Both the position numbers and the translations under genes were made by a program. 47,371 nucleotides of DNA, from contig NZ_SRLB01000045.1 in assembly GCF_004745635.1 (NCBI RefSeq), forward strand, positions 1 through 47,371. The letters run 5' to 3'. The DNA is from Methylobacterium nonmethylotrophicum (GTDB lineage Bacteria; Pseudomonadota; Alphaproteobacteria; Rhizobiales; Beijerinckiaceae). The notes under the pieces are model-generated. The model did no database searches, was not told the origin of the DNA, and was given only the letters and a program-made list of their open reading frames with translations. Of the stretch, positions 33,108-40,360 are shown one piece after another (the first letter of the stretch is position 1; the number at the start of each line of letters is the position of its first letter).

Positions 33108-33126
33108 TATTGTGCGGTGCACAATA
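33108..33126. promoter_or_regulatory. Perfect palindrome upstream of phasin gene (possible PhaR site)
   Basis: TATTGTGC-GGT-GCACAATA has exact 8-bp arms, 57 bp upstream of the phasin start. TGC/GCA palindromes of this sort occur before phasin genes of alphaproteobacteria and are bound by the repressor PhaR, which releases DNA when polyhydroxybutyrate granules form. PhaR binding here is inferred from the pattern. Confidence 0.6.
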
Positions 33127-33183
33127 CGTGCCGGGCCCACAGCGTGCCGCGCCAAGGGCCGCGCCAAACATGAGGAGACGAAC

Positions 33184-33672
33184 ATGACCCAGACCCCGAA
33201 CTACGAGATCCCGACCGAGATGCGGGACTTCGCGGAGAAGAGCGTCGAGCAGGCTCGGAAGGCGTTCGACTCCTTCCTCGGCGCCGCGCGCAAGACCGCC
33301 GACACGCTTCAGGGTTCGGCCGAGATGGCCCGCAACAACGCCCAGGACGTGTCGAGCCGCGGCTTCTCCTTCGCCGAGCAGAACGTCAACGCCGCGTTCG
33401 ACCTCGCCCAGAAGCTCGTCCGTTCCAAGGACGTGCAGGAGGCGATGCAGCATCAGGCCGAGTTCGTGCGCAGCCAGTTCGCCGCCATGCAGTCGCAGGC
33501 CCGCGAGTTCGGCGGCCTGGCCCAGAGCGCGATGCAGCAGGGTGCCGAGAACGCCAAGCAGGCGATGCAGCAGGGCGCCGAGCACGCCCGCAACGCCATG
33601 CAGCAAAGCGCCGACGCCGCCCGCAAGACCGCCAACGACGCCGCCAACGCCGCCAAGGACGCCGCGTCCTAA
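33184..33672 (+). CDS. Phasin-family PHA granule protein
   Basis: The protein has 162 residues from ATG 33184, with GAGGAGA upstream. It shows the phasin pattern YEIPTEMRDFAEKSVEQARKAFDSFLGAARKTADTLQ, FAEQNVNAAFDLAQKLVRSKDVQEAMQHQAEFVRSQFAAMQSQAREF. An amphipathic Ala/Gln-rich tail carries three near-repeats of an 11-residue unit (AMQQGAENAKQ, AMQQGAEHARN, AMQQSADAARK). Phasins coat polyhydroxyalkanoate granules and control their size. The gene is monocistronic, between a candidate PhaR palindrome and a strong terminator, consistent with high, carbon-regulated expression. Confidence 0.93.
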   Translation: MTQTPNYEIPTEMRDFAEKSVEQARKAFDSFLGAARKTADTLQGSAEMARNNAQDVSSRGFSFAEQNVNAAFDLAQKLVRSKDVQEAMQHQAEFVRSQFAAMQSQAREFGGLAQSAMQQGAENAKQAMQQGAEHARNAMQQSADAARKTANDAANAAKDAAS

Positions 33673-33722
33673 GAGGCGCCCGGCCCGTCGGGGGCCGGTG
33701 GCAGAGGCACGCCGACGGTGAC

Positions 33723-33756
33723 GGCCGCGCTCCCCTCGGGGCGCGGCCCCTTTTTT
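33723..33756 (+). terminator. Rho-independent terminator of phasin gene
   Basis: GGCCGCGC (33723-33730) pairs with GCGCGGCC (33741-33748), with CCC/GGG pairing further inside, and is followed by CC and six T residues. It is the clearest intrinsic terminator in the window, 50 bp past the phasin stop. Confidence 0.9.
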
Positions 33757-33775
33757 GGCTCCCGCATGCCGTCGC

Positions 33776-34015
33776 TCAGACCCGGTCCTGGCTCTTGTTG
33801 CGGTGCAGCGGGCCGATGCCGAGTTCCTGGTCCTCGTCGTCATCCATGTCGTCGGTCGTGGCGGCGCCCCCGCGGCGGGCCGGCGGATCGACGGCGCGGA
33901 TCAGCCGGACGATCTGCATCGCCCGGTCGGCGCAGTCCGGCGAAAGACGGGCGATCTCCTCCGCGATCACGACGACCGCATCGAGGGTGCGCTGCCACTG
34001 TGCCGAGGTCGTCAC
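33776..34015 (-). CDS. Small acidic-tailed hypothetical protein
   Basis: The protein has 79 residues from GTG 34013-34015, with GGAG 7 bp upstream. A helical N-terminal part (QWQRTLDAVVVIAEEIARLSPDCADRAMQIVRLI) is followed by an acidic stretch TTDDMDDDEDQELG and a basic end. It has no signal or membrane segment. I do not recognise the family. It converges on the phasin gene, sharing the terminator region, and is divergent from the small secreted gene at 34205. Confidence 0.6.
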   Translation of the reverse strand: MTTSAQWQRTLDAVVVIAEEIARLSPDCADRAMQIVRLIRAVDPPARRGGAATTDDMDDDEDQELGIGPLHRNKSQDRV

Positions 34016-34204
34016 GGCGGATCTCCAAGGCTCGGGGTCAAGGGCTCGGATTCAAGGACTTCGGTCGCGCGACACCGGCCGCGATTTGCCGGGCCGGACC
34101 GGTTCGGCTACCGATGCGGCGCCGGGAGGCCGGCCGCGCGCCGGCACGGCATCACGCCACCTGACGGCGTTGCCCAGGATACCGTCCCGCCAGAGAGGAA
34201 CGCA

Positions 34205-34519
34205 ATGATGCGAGGGTTCGTTCGCGCCGGCCTGTCGTCGGCCGTCCTGTTGGTCGCGGTCCTGACCGGCGCGGCACACGCGCAATACTACCGGGAGAAC
34301 ACGCCGCCGGGCTATGGCTACGAGCGGTACGAGCGTCCGGCGCCGCGCCGCGCCGTCGGCTACAATTGCGAGGCGGTGCAGCGCGGCCTGACCGGCCCGC
34401 GGCCGTATTCCTGCCCGCTGCCCGGCCCTCGCCCGCTCGGCGCCCGCTGCTTCTGCGACATCCCGATCGCGAGCTTCAGCGCGCCGCAGCCCCCGGCCCC
34501 GGGCCAAGTGGTGCCCTGA
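34205..34519 (+). CDS. Small exported Tyr/Pro-rich hypothetical protein
   Basis: The protein has 104 residues from the first of two ATGs (34205, 34208), with AGAGAGGAA upstream. The signal peptide (FVRAGLSSAVLLVAVLTGAAHAQ) is followed by a Tyr/Arg/Pro-rich part and four cysteines in YNCEAVQRG, YSCPL and RCFCDIP, which probably form disulfides in the periplasm. No family is recognised with confidence. The stop codon falls in the first unit of a 16-bp tandem repeat, so the C-terminal residues may have been set by repeat expansion. Confidence 0.7.
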   Translation: MMRGFVRAGLSSAVLLVAVLTGAAHAQYYRENTPPGYGYERYERPAPRRAVGYNCEAVQRGLTGPRPYSCPLPGPRPLGARCFCDIPIASFSAPQPPAPGQVVP

Positions 34520-34551
34520 CCAAGTGGTGCCCTGACCAACCGGTGCCCTGA
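34504..34551. repeat. 16-bp tandem repeat, three copies
   Basis: CCAAGTGGTGCCCTGA is repeated at 34504-34519, 34520-34535 and 34536-34551 (the third with CCAACCGG). The stop codon of the small exported protein is the TGA of copy 1. As the unit is not a multiple of three, each added copy simply restates the stop. Confidence 0.85.
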
Positions 34552-34559
34552 TCGCGCGA

Positions 34560-34582
34560 AAGGGCCGCCGCCGGCGGCCCTT
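34560..34582 (+). terminator. Hairpin terminator of small exported gene
   Basis: AAGGGCCGCC-GCC-GGCGGCCCTT has perfect 10-bp arms 40 bp past the stop codon. Only two T residues end the stem, so the efficiency is uncertain. Confidence 0.6.
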
Positions 34583-34644
34583 CCCACTCTGCGCCCGATC
34601 GTCGGCGCGTCGTCCGCGTCTATCGGTTCACCGGACGCGCGCCC

Positions 34645-35811
34645 TCACTGCCGCTTGCCCCAGCGCACCCCCGGCGCCGGGCCCGCGCCCGCCGCGAGCT
34701 GCCCGACGGCGGGCCCCGAAGCATTGCCCGGATGGTGCTGCGAGCCCTCGCCCATCGGGTCGGCGGCCATCAGGTCCGGGGTCGCGGCCATGTCGGGCGA
34801 GCCGCGGCCGGTGGCGAACTGGCCGGCCTTGCGGAAGCGCCAGAGATAGCCCGGCACCACCGCCTCGATCGCGGTCGGCGCGATCCCGATCCCCTCGATC
34901 GTGCGCCCCTCGGCCCTGGCCGCCTCCGACACGACGTTGTCGCTCTGCAGCAGGGTGACCTGGTCGCGGGTGAGCTTCAGGGTGTCGGGCAGGAGACCGA
35001 GCGTCAGGGTATCGGCCAGTTCCATCGCCCGGGCCTGGAGCCGGGCGGCGGGCGCGGGCAGCGGCAGCAGGACGCGGCTGCGCATCGTGACCTTCAGGGT
35101 GTACTCGACGAGCTGCTGCAGGGTCAGGATCTCCGGCCCGCCGAGCTCGTAGACCCGGCCGCCCTGGAGCCGGCCCTCGACCGCCCGGGCGATCGCCTCG
35201 GCGACGTCGCCGACGAAGACCGGCTGCATCCGGGCCCCGGCCCCGGCGAGCGGCAGCACCGGCAGCATCCGGGCGAGCGCGGCGAAGCGGTTGAAGAAGC
35301 TGTCGCCCGGCCCGAACACGATCGACGGACGGAAGACCACCGCGTCGGGTCGCGCCGCGAATACGTTGGCCTCGCCGATCGCCTTCGAGCGGGCATAGGC
35401 GGAGGGCGAGGCCTCGTCGGCGCCGAGCGCCGAGACGTGCACCATCGGGGCGTTCACCGCGGCCGCCGCCCGTGCGACCTCGCCCGCTCCCTCCGCCTGC
35501 AGGCGCTGGAAGCTCTGGCTGCCGCTCTCCTGCAGGATGCCCACGAGGTTGACCACGATGTCGGCGTGCTCGGCGGCGCGCACGATCGAGGCCGGGTTGC
35601 GGAGGTTCGCCTGCACGCCGACGATCTGGCCGACGCGGCCCAGCGGCTGGAGGAACTGCGCGAGGTCGGGCCGGCGCACCGCCACCCGGATCCGGTAGCC
35701 GCGCTTGGCGAGCGCCCGCACGACGTGGCGGCCGAGGAAGCCCGATCCCCCGAACACGGTCACGAGCTGCGAGGCGGGCCGGGTCAGGCCGACGGTGTCG
35801 AAGCCGGTCAT
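34645..35811 (-). CDS. NDUFA9-like NAD(P)-binding complex I accessory protein
   Basis: The protein has 388 residues. An atypical short-chain dehydrogenase/epimerase fold begins with the dinucleotide loop LVTVFGGSGFLGRHVV (about 16-31). The sequence then follows the NDUFA9 pattern: ADIVVNLVGILQE, QAEGAGEVARAAAAVNAPMVHVSALGAD, SAYARSKAIGEANV, VFRPSIVFGPGDSFFNRFAALAR, MQPVFVGDVAEAIARA and YELGGPEILTLQQLVEYTL. In mitochondria and some alphaproteobacteria this protein binds NADPH at the matrix arm of complex I. No nuo genes are nearby. The C-terminal 50 residues (HHPGNASGPAVGQ...) are a variable tail. Confidence 0.88.
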   Translation of the reverse strand: MTGFDTVGLTRPASQLVTVFGGSGFLGRHVVRALAKRGYRIRVAVRRPDLAQFLQPLGRVGQIVGVQANLRNPASIVRAAEHADIVVNLVGILQESGSQSFQRLQAEGAGEVARAAAAVNAPMVHVSALGADEASPSAYARSKAIGEANVFAARPDAVVFRPSIVFGPGDSFFNRFAALARMLPVLPLAGAGARMQPVFVGDVAEAIARAVEGRLQGGRVYELGGPEILTLQQLVEYTLKVTMRSRVLLPLPAPAARLQARAMELADTLTLGLLPDTLKLTRDQVTLLQSDNVVSEAARAEGRTIEGIGIAPTAIEAVVPGYLWRFRKAGQFATGRGSPDMAATPDLMAADPMGEGSQHHPGNASGPAVGQLAAGAGPAPGVRWGKRQ

Positions 35812-35983
35812 GGTCGTGGGGTCCTTCCGCGGGTCTTGGCCGGAGGGGGCGTGCCGGGGTCACCGGCCGGGGGCGACCGGCCCGGCGCTCGTGCCGGCTC
35901 CTTAGTCGAGGGGACGGGCCCTGTGAAGCTCCGGCGCTGCCGCGGGGCCGGGAACGCAGGCAGTTCGGCACCGTTCGCCCCGC

Positions 35984-36442
35984 ATGACACCGCCCATCCG
36001 AACCGGTCCCGGCCTCGCCCCCGGCCTCCTGATCGGCCTCGGCCTCGGCGGGTTCTTCGACGGCATCGTGCTCCACCAGCTGCTGCAATGGCACCACATG
36101 CTGAGCAGCTGGCACCCGATCACCTCGCTCGCGGCTCTCGAACTCAACACCCGCTGGGACGGCTACTTCCACAGCGCCACCTACGTACTCGTGGTGCTGG
36201 GCGTCTTCCTGCTCTGGCGCCGGGGCGGACCGCATGACGGCCGGGCCCTCGCCGGTTCCGTGCTCATCGGCTGGGCCGCGTTCAACCTGGTCGAGGGCGT
36301 GATCGACCACCAGGTGCTCGGCGTGCACCACGTCAACGAGACGGTGCCGAGGGCGGCCTGGCCCTGGTGGGATGCCGGGTTCCTGGCCTGGGGCGCCGCG
36401 ATGGCGGTGATGGGCGCGCTGCTGGTGCGGGGCCGCCGGTGA
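35984..36442 (+). CDS. DUF2243 membrane protein
   Basis: This 152-residue protein has four hydrophobic helices and the DUF2243 signature FFDGIVLHQLLQWHHM and NLVEGVIDHQVLGVHHVNE. The histidines in HQLLQWHHM, DHQVLGVHH and the first-helix Asp could bind metal or haem. DUF2243 proteins often sit beside CtaG/cytochrome-oxidase assembly genes, but none is present here and the function is unknown. Its stop overlaps the next ATG by 1 bp (TGATG). It is divergent from the NDUFA9-like gene. Confidence 0.87.
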   Translation: MTPPIRTGPGLAPGLLIGLGLGGFFDGIVLHQLLQWHHMLSSWHPITSLAALELNTRWDGYFHSATYVLVVLGVFLLWRRGGPHDGRALAGSVLIGWAAFNLVEGVIDHQVLGVHHVNETVPRAAWPWWDAGFLAWGAAMAVMGALLVRGRR

Positions 36443-36708
36443 TGCGTGCGGCGCTGCCGTGGATCGTGCTGGGTCTCGCCCTGACGGCTGCGACGGCGCC
36501 GGTCTGGGGGCGGTGGGTCGCCGGGTTCGATCCGACGCTGGACGAGCTGCTGACCCTGCGCTGCGGGCCGGACGCGCGCCGGCGCGGGGCCGTTCGCGCG
36601 GGTCGCCGCCATCACGCCCGTCCGGAGGCTCGTCGCCGGGACGGGAAGCCCCCAGGATTGCGCGAGGCTGTCGGCGGGCAGCGAGTTTACGGCTATATGC
36701 GGCGATGA
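36442..36708 (+). CDS. Small membrane-anchored ORF coupled to DUF2243 gene (possibly degenerate)
   Basis: An 88-residue frame starts in the TGATG overlap. The first half looks genuine: a signal/anchor MRAALPWIVLGLALTAATAPV, then WGRWVAGFDPTLDELLTLRCGP. From about residue 47 it becomes Arg-rich and low in order (DARRRGAVRAGRRHHARPEARRR), which is what out-of-frame reading of GC-rich DNA looks like. The original gene may therefore have been longer and suffered a frameshift near 36585. The end abuts the AT-richer segment described separately. Function unknown. Confidence 0.5.
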   Translation: MRAALPWIVLGLALTAATAPVWGRWVAGFDPTLDELLTLRCGPDARRRGAVRAGRRHHARPEARRRDGKPPGLREAVGGQRVYGYMRR

Positions 36709-36711
36709 TCC

Positions 36712-36739
36712 TTGCAACGAACGGAAGGAAATATATCGT
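36712..36739 (+). promoter_or_regulatory. Candidate sigma-70-like promoter in AT-rich leader
   Basis: TTGCAA (36712-36717) and TATCGT (36734-36739) are spaced 16 bp apart, about 40 bp before the next start, in one of the few AT-rich leaders in the window. An overlapping TATATC gives a 14-bp spacing. Based on consensus likeness only. Confidence 0.3.
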
Positions 36740-36779
36740 CGAATACCGATAAAAAATCAAATGAACGGGCGGAACGAAG

Positions 36780-38549
36780 ATGCCGAACGCATCCATGGCG
36801 GTCGCGCTGACCACTCTCATCGCGGTATTTGCGTTGGCACCCTGGCTGTTTGCCCGAATGTTGCTGAAGGCACGCCATGAAAGGTCTGGTTCTTCGACCG
36901 ACGATCTTGAAATTTTGGCAAGTCAACTCGCCGAACTGGTTGATATCGCGAGGTTTATCAACAGCGGTTTCGAGGATGACAACTATTACTCGATTCGCAG
37001 CAAATATGCTGTCATCGCTAAAATCCTCAGAAATCACCCGAAGTATTCACGGTACGTCGATGAGGTTCCGAGCGTCGCGGCGGCGGTCGATCGGGCGCTT
37101 CCGCTGAGTCTGCTGAAGCTCGAGGACAAGGAGCGGCTGCTCGTCAGCGTGCGCGAGCTTCAGGGAGCCGTGCAGATCCTGATCGATCTCCGGAATGCCG
37201 GCTGCTTCCCCGAGATGACGGCCGACCGGAGCCGGACAGGCGCGACGCCGGCTGTGGTCGCACCGTCCGGGCGGCCCCGTCGGGGACGCGGATACCGCCT
37301 CGCCGCCGGCATCGCGGCGGTCGTGATCCTCGGCCTCCTCGCCGGGACGACGCTCCTTCCGCCCGGAAGCGGGCCGGTCGGCGTCGCCGCCCTGGTGGCG
37401 TCCGCCGATCAAGGGGTCCGGAACGCCGCCGGCCTCCTCGGCCGGGTGCGTGCCGCCCCCGCCGAGGAGGCATCCGGCCGGCCGGCCGGCGACGCCGGCG
37501 GGGTCGAGCGGGACGATCCGGCTGCGTCGCGGGAGCTTGCGGCGCGGTCGCAGCGGCTCGCCGCCGAGATGGAGGCCGTCGGGCAGGCCGTCGCGCGTCG
37601 CCAGCACGAGCTCGGCGCGCTCGATGCCGTGATCGCGCGTCTGCGGCACGTCGCGGAAGCGGCATCCGCCGACGAGACCCTCCCGGCCCGCCTGCGGAGC
37701 AGCGCCGAGACCGCCCGCCGGGCCGCCGACGAGGCCGAGGAGAGCCGGCGCACCGCAGCCGCGGCCGCGGCCGGTGCCGCCGAGGTTCGGGCGGTCCTGG
37801 ACGCGGCGACCGGCGAGGCCGCCGCCCTGCGGGCGCAGGCGGCGGAGCAGCGCGAGGCGCTCGCCACCGTGGTGACGGACATCGCCGCGACGCGAGCCGG
37901 GCTCGGCGCGATGCGCGAGACGGTGTCGGAGGAGGCCGGCAAGGCGGACGTCATCCGGAGCGAGGGCGAGGCGGGCATCCGGCAGGTTCGCGACCGCCTT
38001 GCCGCGCTCGGCGACCACGTGGGGGCGCTCGACAGGACGGCGCAGGACGTCCGGGCGGCCCTCGACCGGGTCGCCGGGATGATCGACGGCATGGAGGAGA
38101 CCGCGCGGGCGGTCGCGGAGGTTCGCGACGCGGTGTCCCGGGAGCGCCAGCACCTCGCCGACCTCTCCGCCGGGGGCGGCGAGGTCGACCGGTCGCTGTC
38201 GGCGCTCAAGATCCGGCTCGCCGCGCTCAGCGACTCGCTCGCCGGTGCGGCGGCCACCGTGAGCCCCGTGCCCGCCCGAGCGCCGTCCCCGCCGGCGAAG
38301 GCCGATCCCGCCCCGACCAGGACCGAGGCTGCGCTCCGGCCGGACGACTGGCGGCTGGTCCAGCACGCCCTGGGCAGGGCCGGCTACTATACCGGCAAGG
38401 CCGACGGCAGCCCGGGGGAGAGCACCAGGGCGGCGATCGCGAGGTACCAGCGCGGACTGCGCGAGGAGGCGACCGGCCGGCTTTCGCCGTCCCAGATCGA
38501 CCGGCTGATCCGCCAGCGCCCCGGTGGGCCGCCGATGGCGGCGCGCTGA
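36780..38549 (+). CDS. Membrane protein with coiled coil and C-terminal peptidoglycan-binding domain
   Basis: The protein has 589 residues from ATG 36780, with GGAACGAAG upstream. The order is: helix 1 (about 6-24), a globular segment I do not recognise (about 35-135, FINSGFEDDNYYSIRSKYAVIAKILRNH), a second helix (about 173-193), a long Ala/Arg/Glu-rich coiled coil (about 225-490), then a PG_binding_1-type domain (about 520-580, DDWRLVQHALGRAGYYTGKADGSPGESTRAAIARYQ). It probably spans from the cytoplasmic membrane to the peptidoglycan. The first 100 codons use many A/T third positions (AAA, GAA, TTT, AAT), unlike the rest of the gene and its neighbours, suggesting a chimera of an acquired N-terminal module and native coiled coil. 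Confidence 0.75.
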   Translation: MPNASMAVALTTLIAVFALAPWLFARMLLKARHERSGSSTDDLEILASQLAELVDIARFINSGFEDDNYYSIRSKYAVIAKILRNHPKYSRYVDEVPSVAAAVDRALPLSLLKLEDKERLLVSVRELQGAVQILIDLRNAGCFPEMTADRSRTGATPAVVAPSGRPRRGRGYRLAAGIAAVVILGLLAGTTLLPPGSGPVGVAALVASADQGVRNAAGLLGRVRAAPAEEASGRPAGDAGGVERDDPAASRELAARSQRLAAEMEAVGQAVARRQHELGALDAVIARLRHVAEAASADETLPARLRSSAETARRAADEAEESRRTAAAAAAGAAEVRAVLDAATGEAAALRAQAAEQREALATVVTDIAATRAGLGAMRETVSEEAGKADVIRSEGEAGIRQVRDRLAALGDHVGALDRTAQDVRAALDRVAGMIDGMEETARAVAEVRDAVSRERQHLADLSAGGGEVDRSLSALKIRLAALSDSLAGAAATVSPVPARAPSPPAKADPAPTRTEAALRPDDWRLVQHALGRAGYYTGKADGSPGESTRAAIARYQRGLREEATGRLSPSQIDRLIRQRPGGPPMAAR

Positions 38550-38676
38550 CCGGCAGGCCGTCATCGTCCCGGAAGGGCCGTCGCCGCGGAGATCCGGGCC
38601 TCGTCGGGCCTCGTCGCGGGACCGCGTGGACGGCCGATGCAGCGCCGACGAGGCTTCGCCGGGCGCCGTGCGCGAC

Positions 38677-40179
38677 TCAGGCGACCTTGCGCGGCACCAT
38701 GCGCTCGCTGCCCAGCGCCTCCCGCGCCCCCGACAGCCCGGCCTCGGCGTATTCCGCGTCCTCGTTGACGTTCCAGACGTCGTAGCGGCGCTCACCCAGC
38801 AGGATGTTCCGCGCGGTCAGCATCGCGGTCATCATCGCGTGGTCCTGGTTGTTGTACTTGTGCATGCCGTTGCGGCCGACGAGGTGGAGGGTCGGGTAGC
38901 TGCCTTCCAGGTCCCGGCGGATCGTCGCCACGTGGGCGCGGTAGGCGTCGTCGTACACCGGATAGGCCTTGGGCTGGCGCACCACGCAGGCATCGACCAC
39001 GCTGGCCGGGTCGACGAGGCCGATGAGCCCGATCTCCCGGCGGGCGAGGGCGATCAGCTCGGAATCCGGCGCGTTCCACAAGCCGTCGCCCTCGAAGCAG
39101 AAATATTCGAGGCCCAGGCACGTGTAGGACTCGTCCGGCACCATCTCGGGCGACCAAGAGCGGAAGTTCTGCACGCGGCCCACCTTCACGGCCGGGTCGT
39201 GGACGTAGATCCAGTTGTCCGGAAAGCTGTCCTTCGCCCGGGCGATCAGCGCCACGGTGAGGAAGTCGCGGTAGCGCAGGGACCGGGCCTGGAAGGTGCT
39301 CAGGGGGGCGGGGCGGATCGCGCCGACGAGCTCGCGGATCGGCGCCGAGGACACGACGTGGCGGGCCGTGAAGGTCTCGCGCCCGCCGTCCGCGCGCCGC
39401 GCGCTCACCGTCCAGAGCTGCGTGCCGGCATCGTAGGTCAGGCCGTCGACCCGCCGGTCGAGGAGGACCCGGCCGCCCTTCGTCCGGATCGCCGCGGCAG
39501 CGGCGTCCCACATCATGCCGGGGCCGCGGCGGGGATAGCGGAACGATTCGATCAGGGTCTTGATCACCGGATCGTCGCCGGACGCCCGCCGGTGCAGCCC
39601 GAGCGAGCGCTTGAGCCCGTCGCGGATCGCGGCGCCGAGGTCGAGCCCCTTGATGCGCTGGGCCGCCCAGTCGGCCGAGATGTCGTCGCACGACATCCCC
39701 CACACCTTCTCGGTGTAGGTCTTGAAGAAGATCGAGAAGAGCCGCTCGCCGAACTGGTTGCGGACCCAGTCGTGGAAGCTCCGCGGCTCCGCGATCGGCC
39801 GGGCCCGGGCCCAGAGATAGGAGGCGACGCAGGCCGTGCTCTCGAGGATCCCGAGGTTGCGCAGGGCCTCGAAGGCCCTGAGCGGGTAGGCGTAGGTCTT
39901 GCCCTTGTAGTAGATCCGCGACAGGCGCGGCCGCTCGATGAAGTCGTCGGGCAGGATCTCGTTCCAGAGATCGACCACCTCCTTCGCCTTCGAGAAGAAG
40001 CGGTGGCCACCAATGTCGAACAGGAAGCCCTTGTACTCCACCGTGCGGCTGATGCCGCCGACCTGGGTCGGATCGCGCTCCAGCACCACGACGTCGCGGC
40101 CGGCCTTGGCCAGCATGTAGCCGGTGGTCAGGCCCGCCGGTCCCGCGCCGATCACCAGCGTCTCGGTGTGAAGGCTCAT
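38677..40179 (-). CDS. FAD-dependent oxidoreductase, UDP-galactopyranose-mutase/amine-oxidase-like
   Basis: The protein has 500 residues from ATG 40177-40179 (MSLHTETLVIGAGPAGLTTG). The Rossmann FAD motif VIGAGPAGLTTGYMLAKAG spans about 8-27. GGISRTVEYKGFLFDIGGHRFFSKAKEVVDLW resembles UDP-galactopyranose mutase and related flavoproteins, and the C-terminal VGRNGMHKYNNQDHAMMTAMLTARNILLG closes the FAD site. Relatives are often found near glycosyltransferases and assumed to modify sugars or polyprenyl-linked glycans, but the reaction is unproven. It is divergent (181 bp apart) from the GT-C-like operon, which fits a shared cell-surface role. Confidence 0.82.
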   Translation of the reverse strand: MSLHTETLVIGAGPAGLTTGYMLAKAGRDVVVLERDPTQVGGISRTVEYKGFLFDIGGHRFFSKAKEVVDLWNEILPDDFIERPRLSRIYYKGKTYAYPLRAFEALRNLGILESTACVASYLWARARPIAEPRSFHDWVRNQFGERLFSIFFKTYTEKVWGMSCDDISADWAAQRIKGLDLGAAIRDGLKRSLGLHRRASGDDPVIKTLIESFRYPRRGPGMMWDAAAAAIRTKGGRVLLDRRVDGLTYDAGTQLWTVSARRADGGRETFTARHVVSSAPIRELVGAIRPAPLSTFQARSLRYRDFLTVALIARAKDSFPDNWIYVHDPAVKVGRVQNFRSWSPEMVPDESYTCLGLEYFCFEGDGLWNAPDSELIALARREIGLIGLVDPASVVDACVVRQPKAYPVYDDAYRAHVATIRRDLEGSYPTLHLVGRNGMHKYNNQDHAMMTAMLTARNILLGERRYDVWNVNEDAEYAEAGLSGAREALGSERMVPRKVA

Positions 40180-40360
40180 CGCTCGGGCAACTCCGGGGCC
40201 GGCTCGGCCGCTCCGCATGGAGAGGGCACTCCCCAAGCCTTACCGCCCGGATGGTAAAGAACCGCTCAACCCCAACTCGTGCCAGCCAAGCCGCTAACCG
40301 CGGGGTAAGGGGGCCGTGCGAATCGGGACCGACCGATCTCGAGGTCCGCAGGATCCCGCC

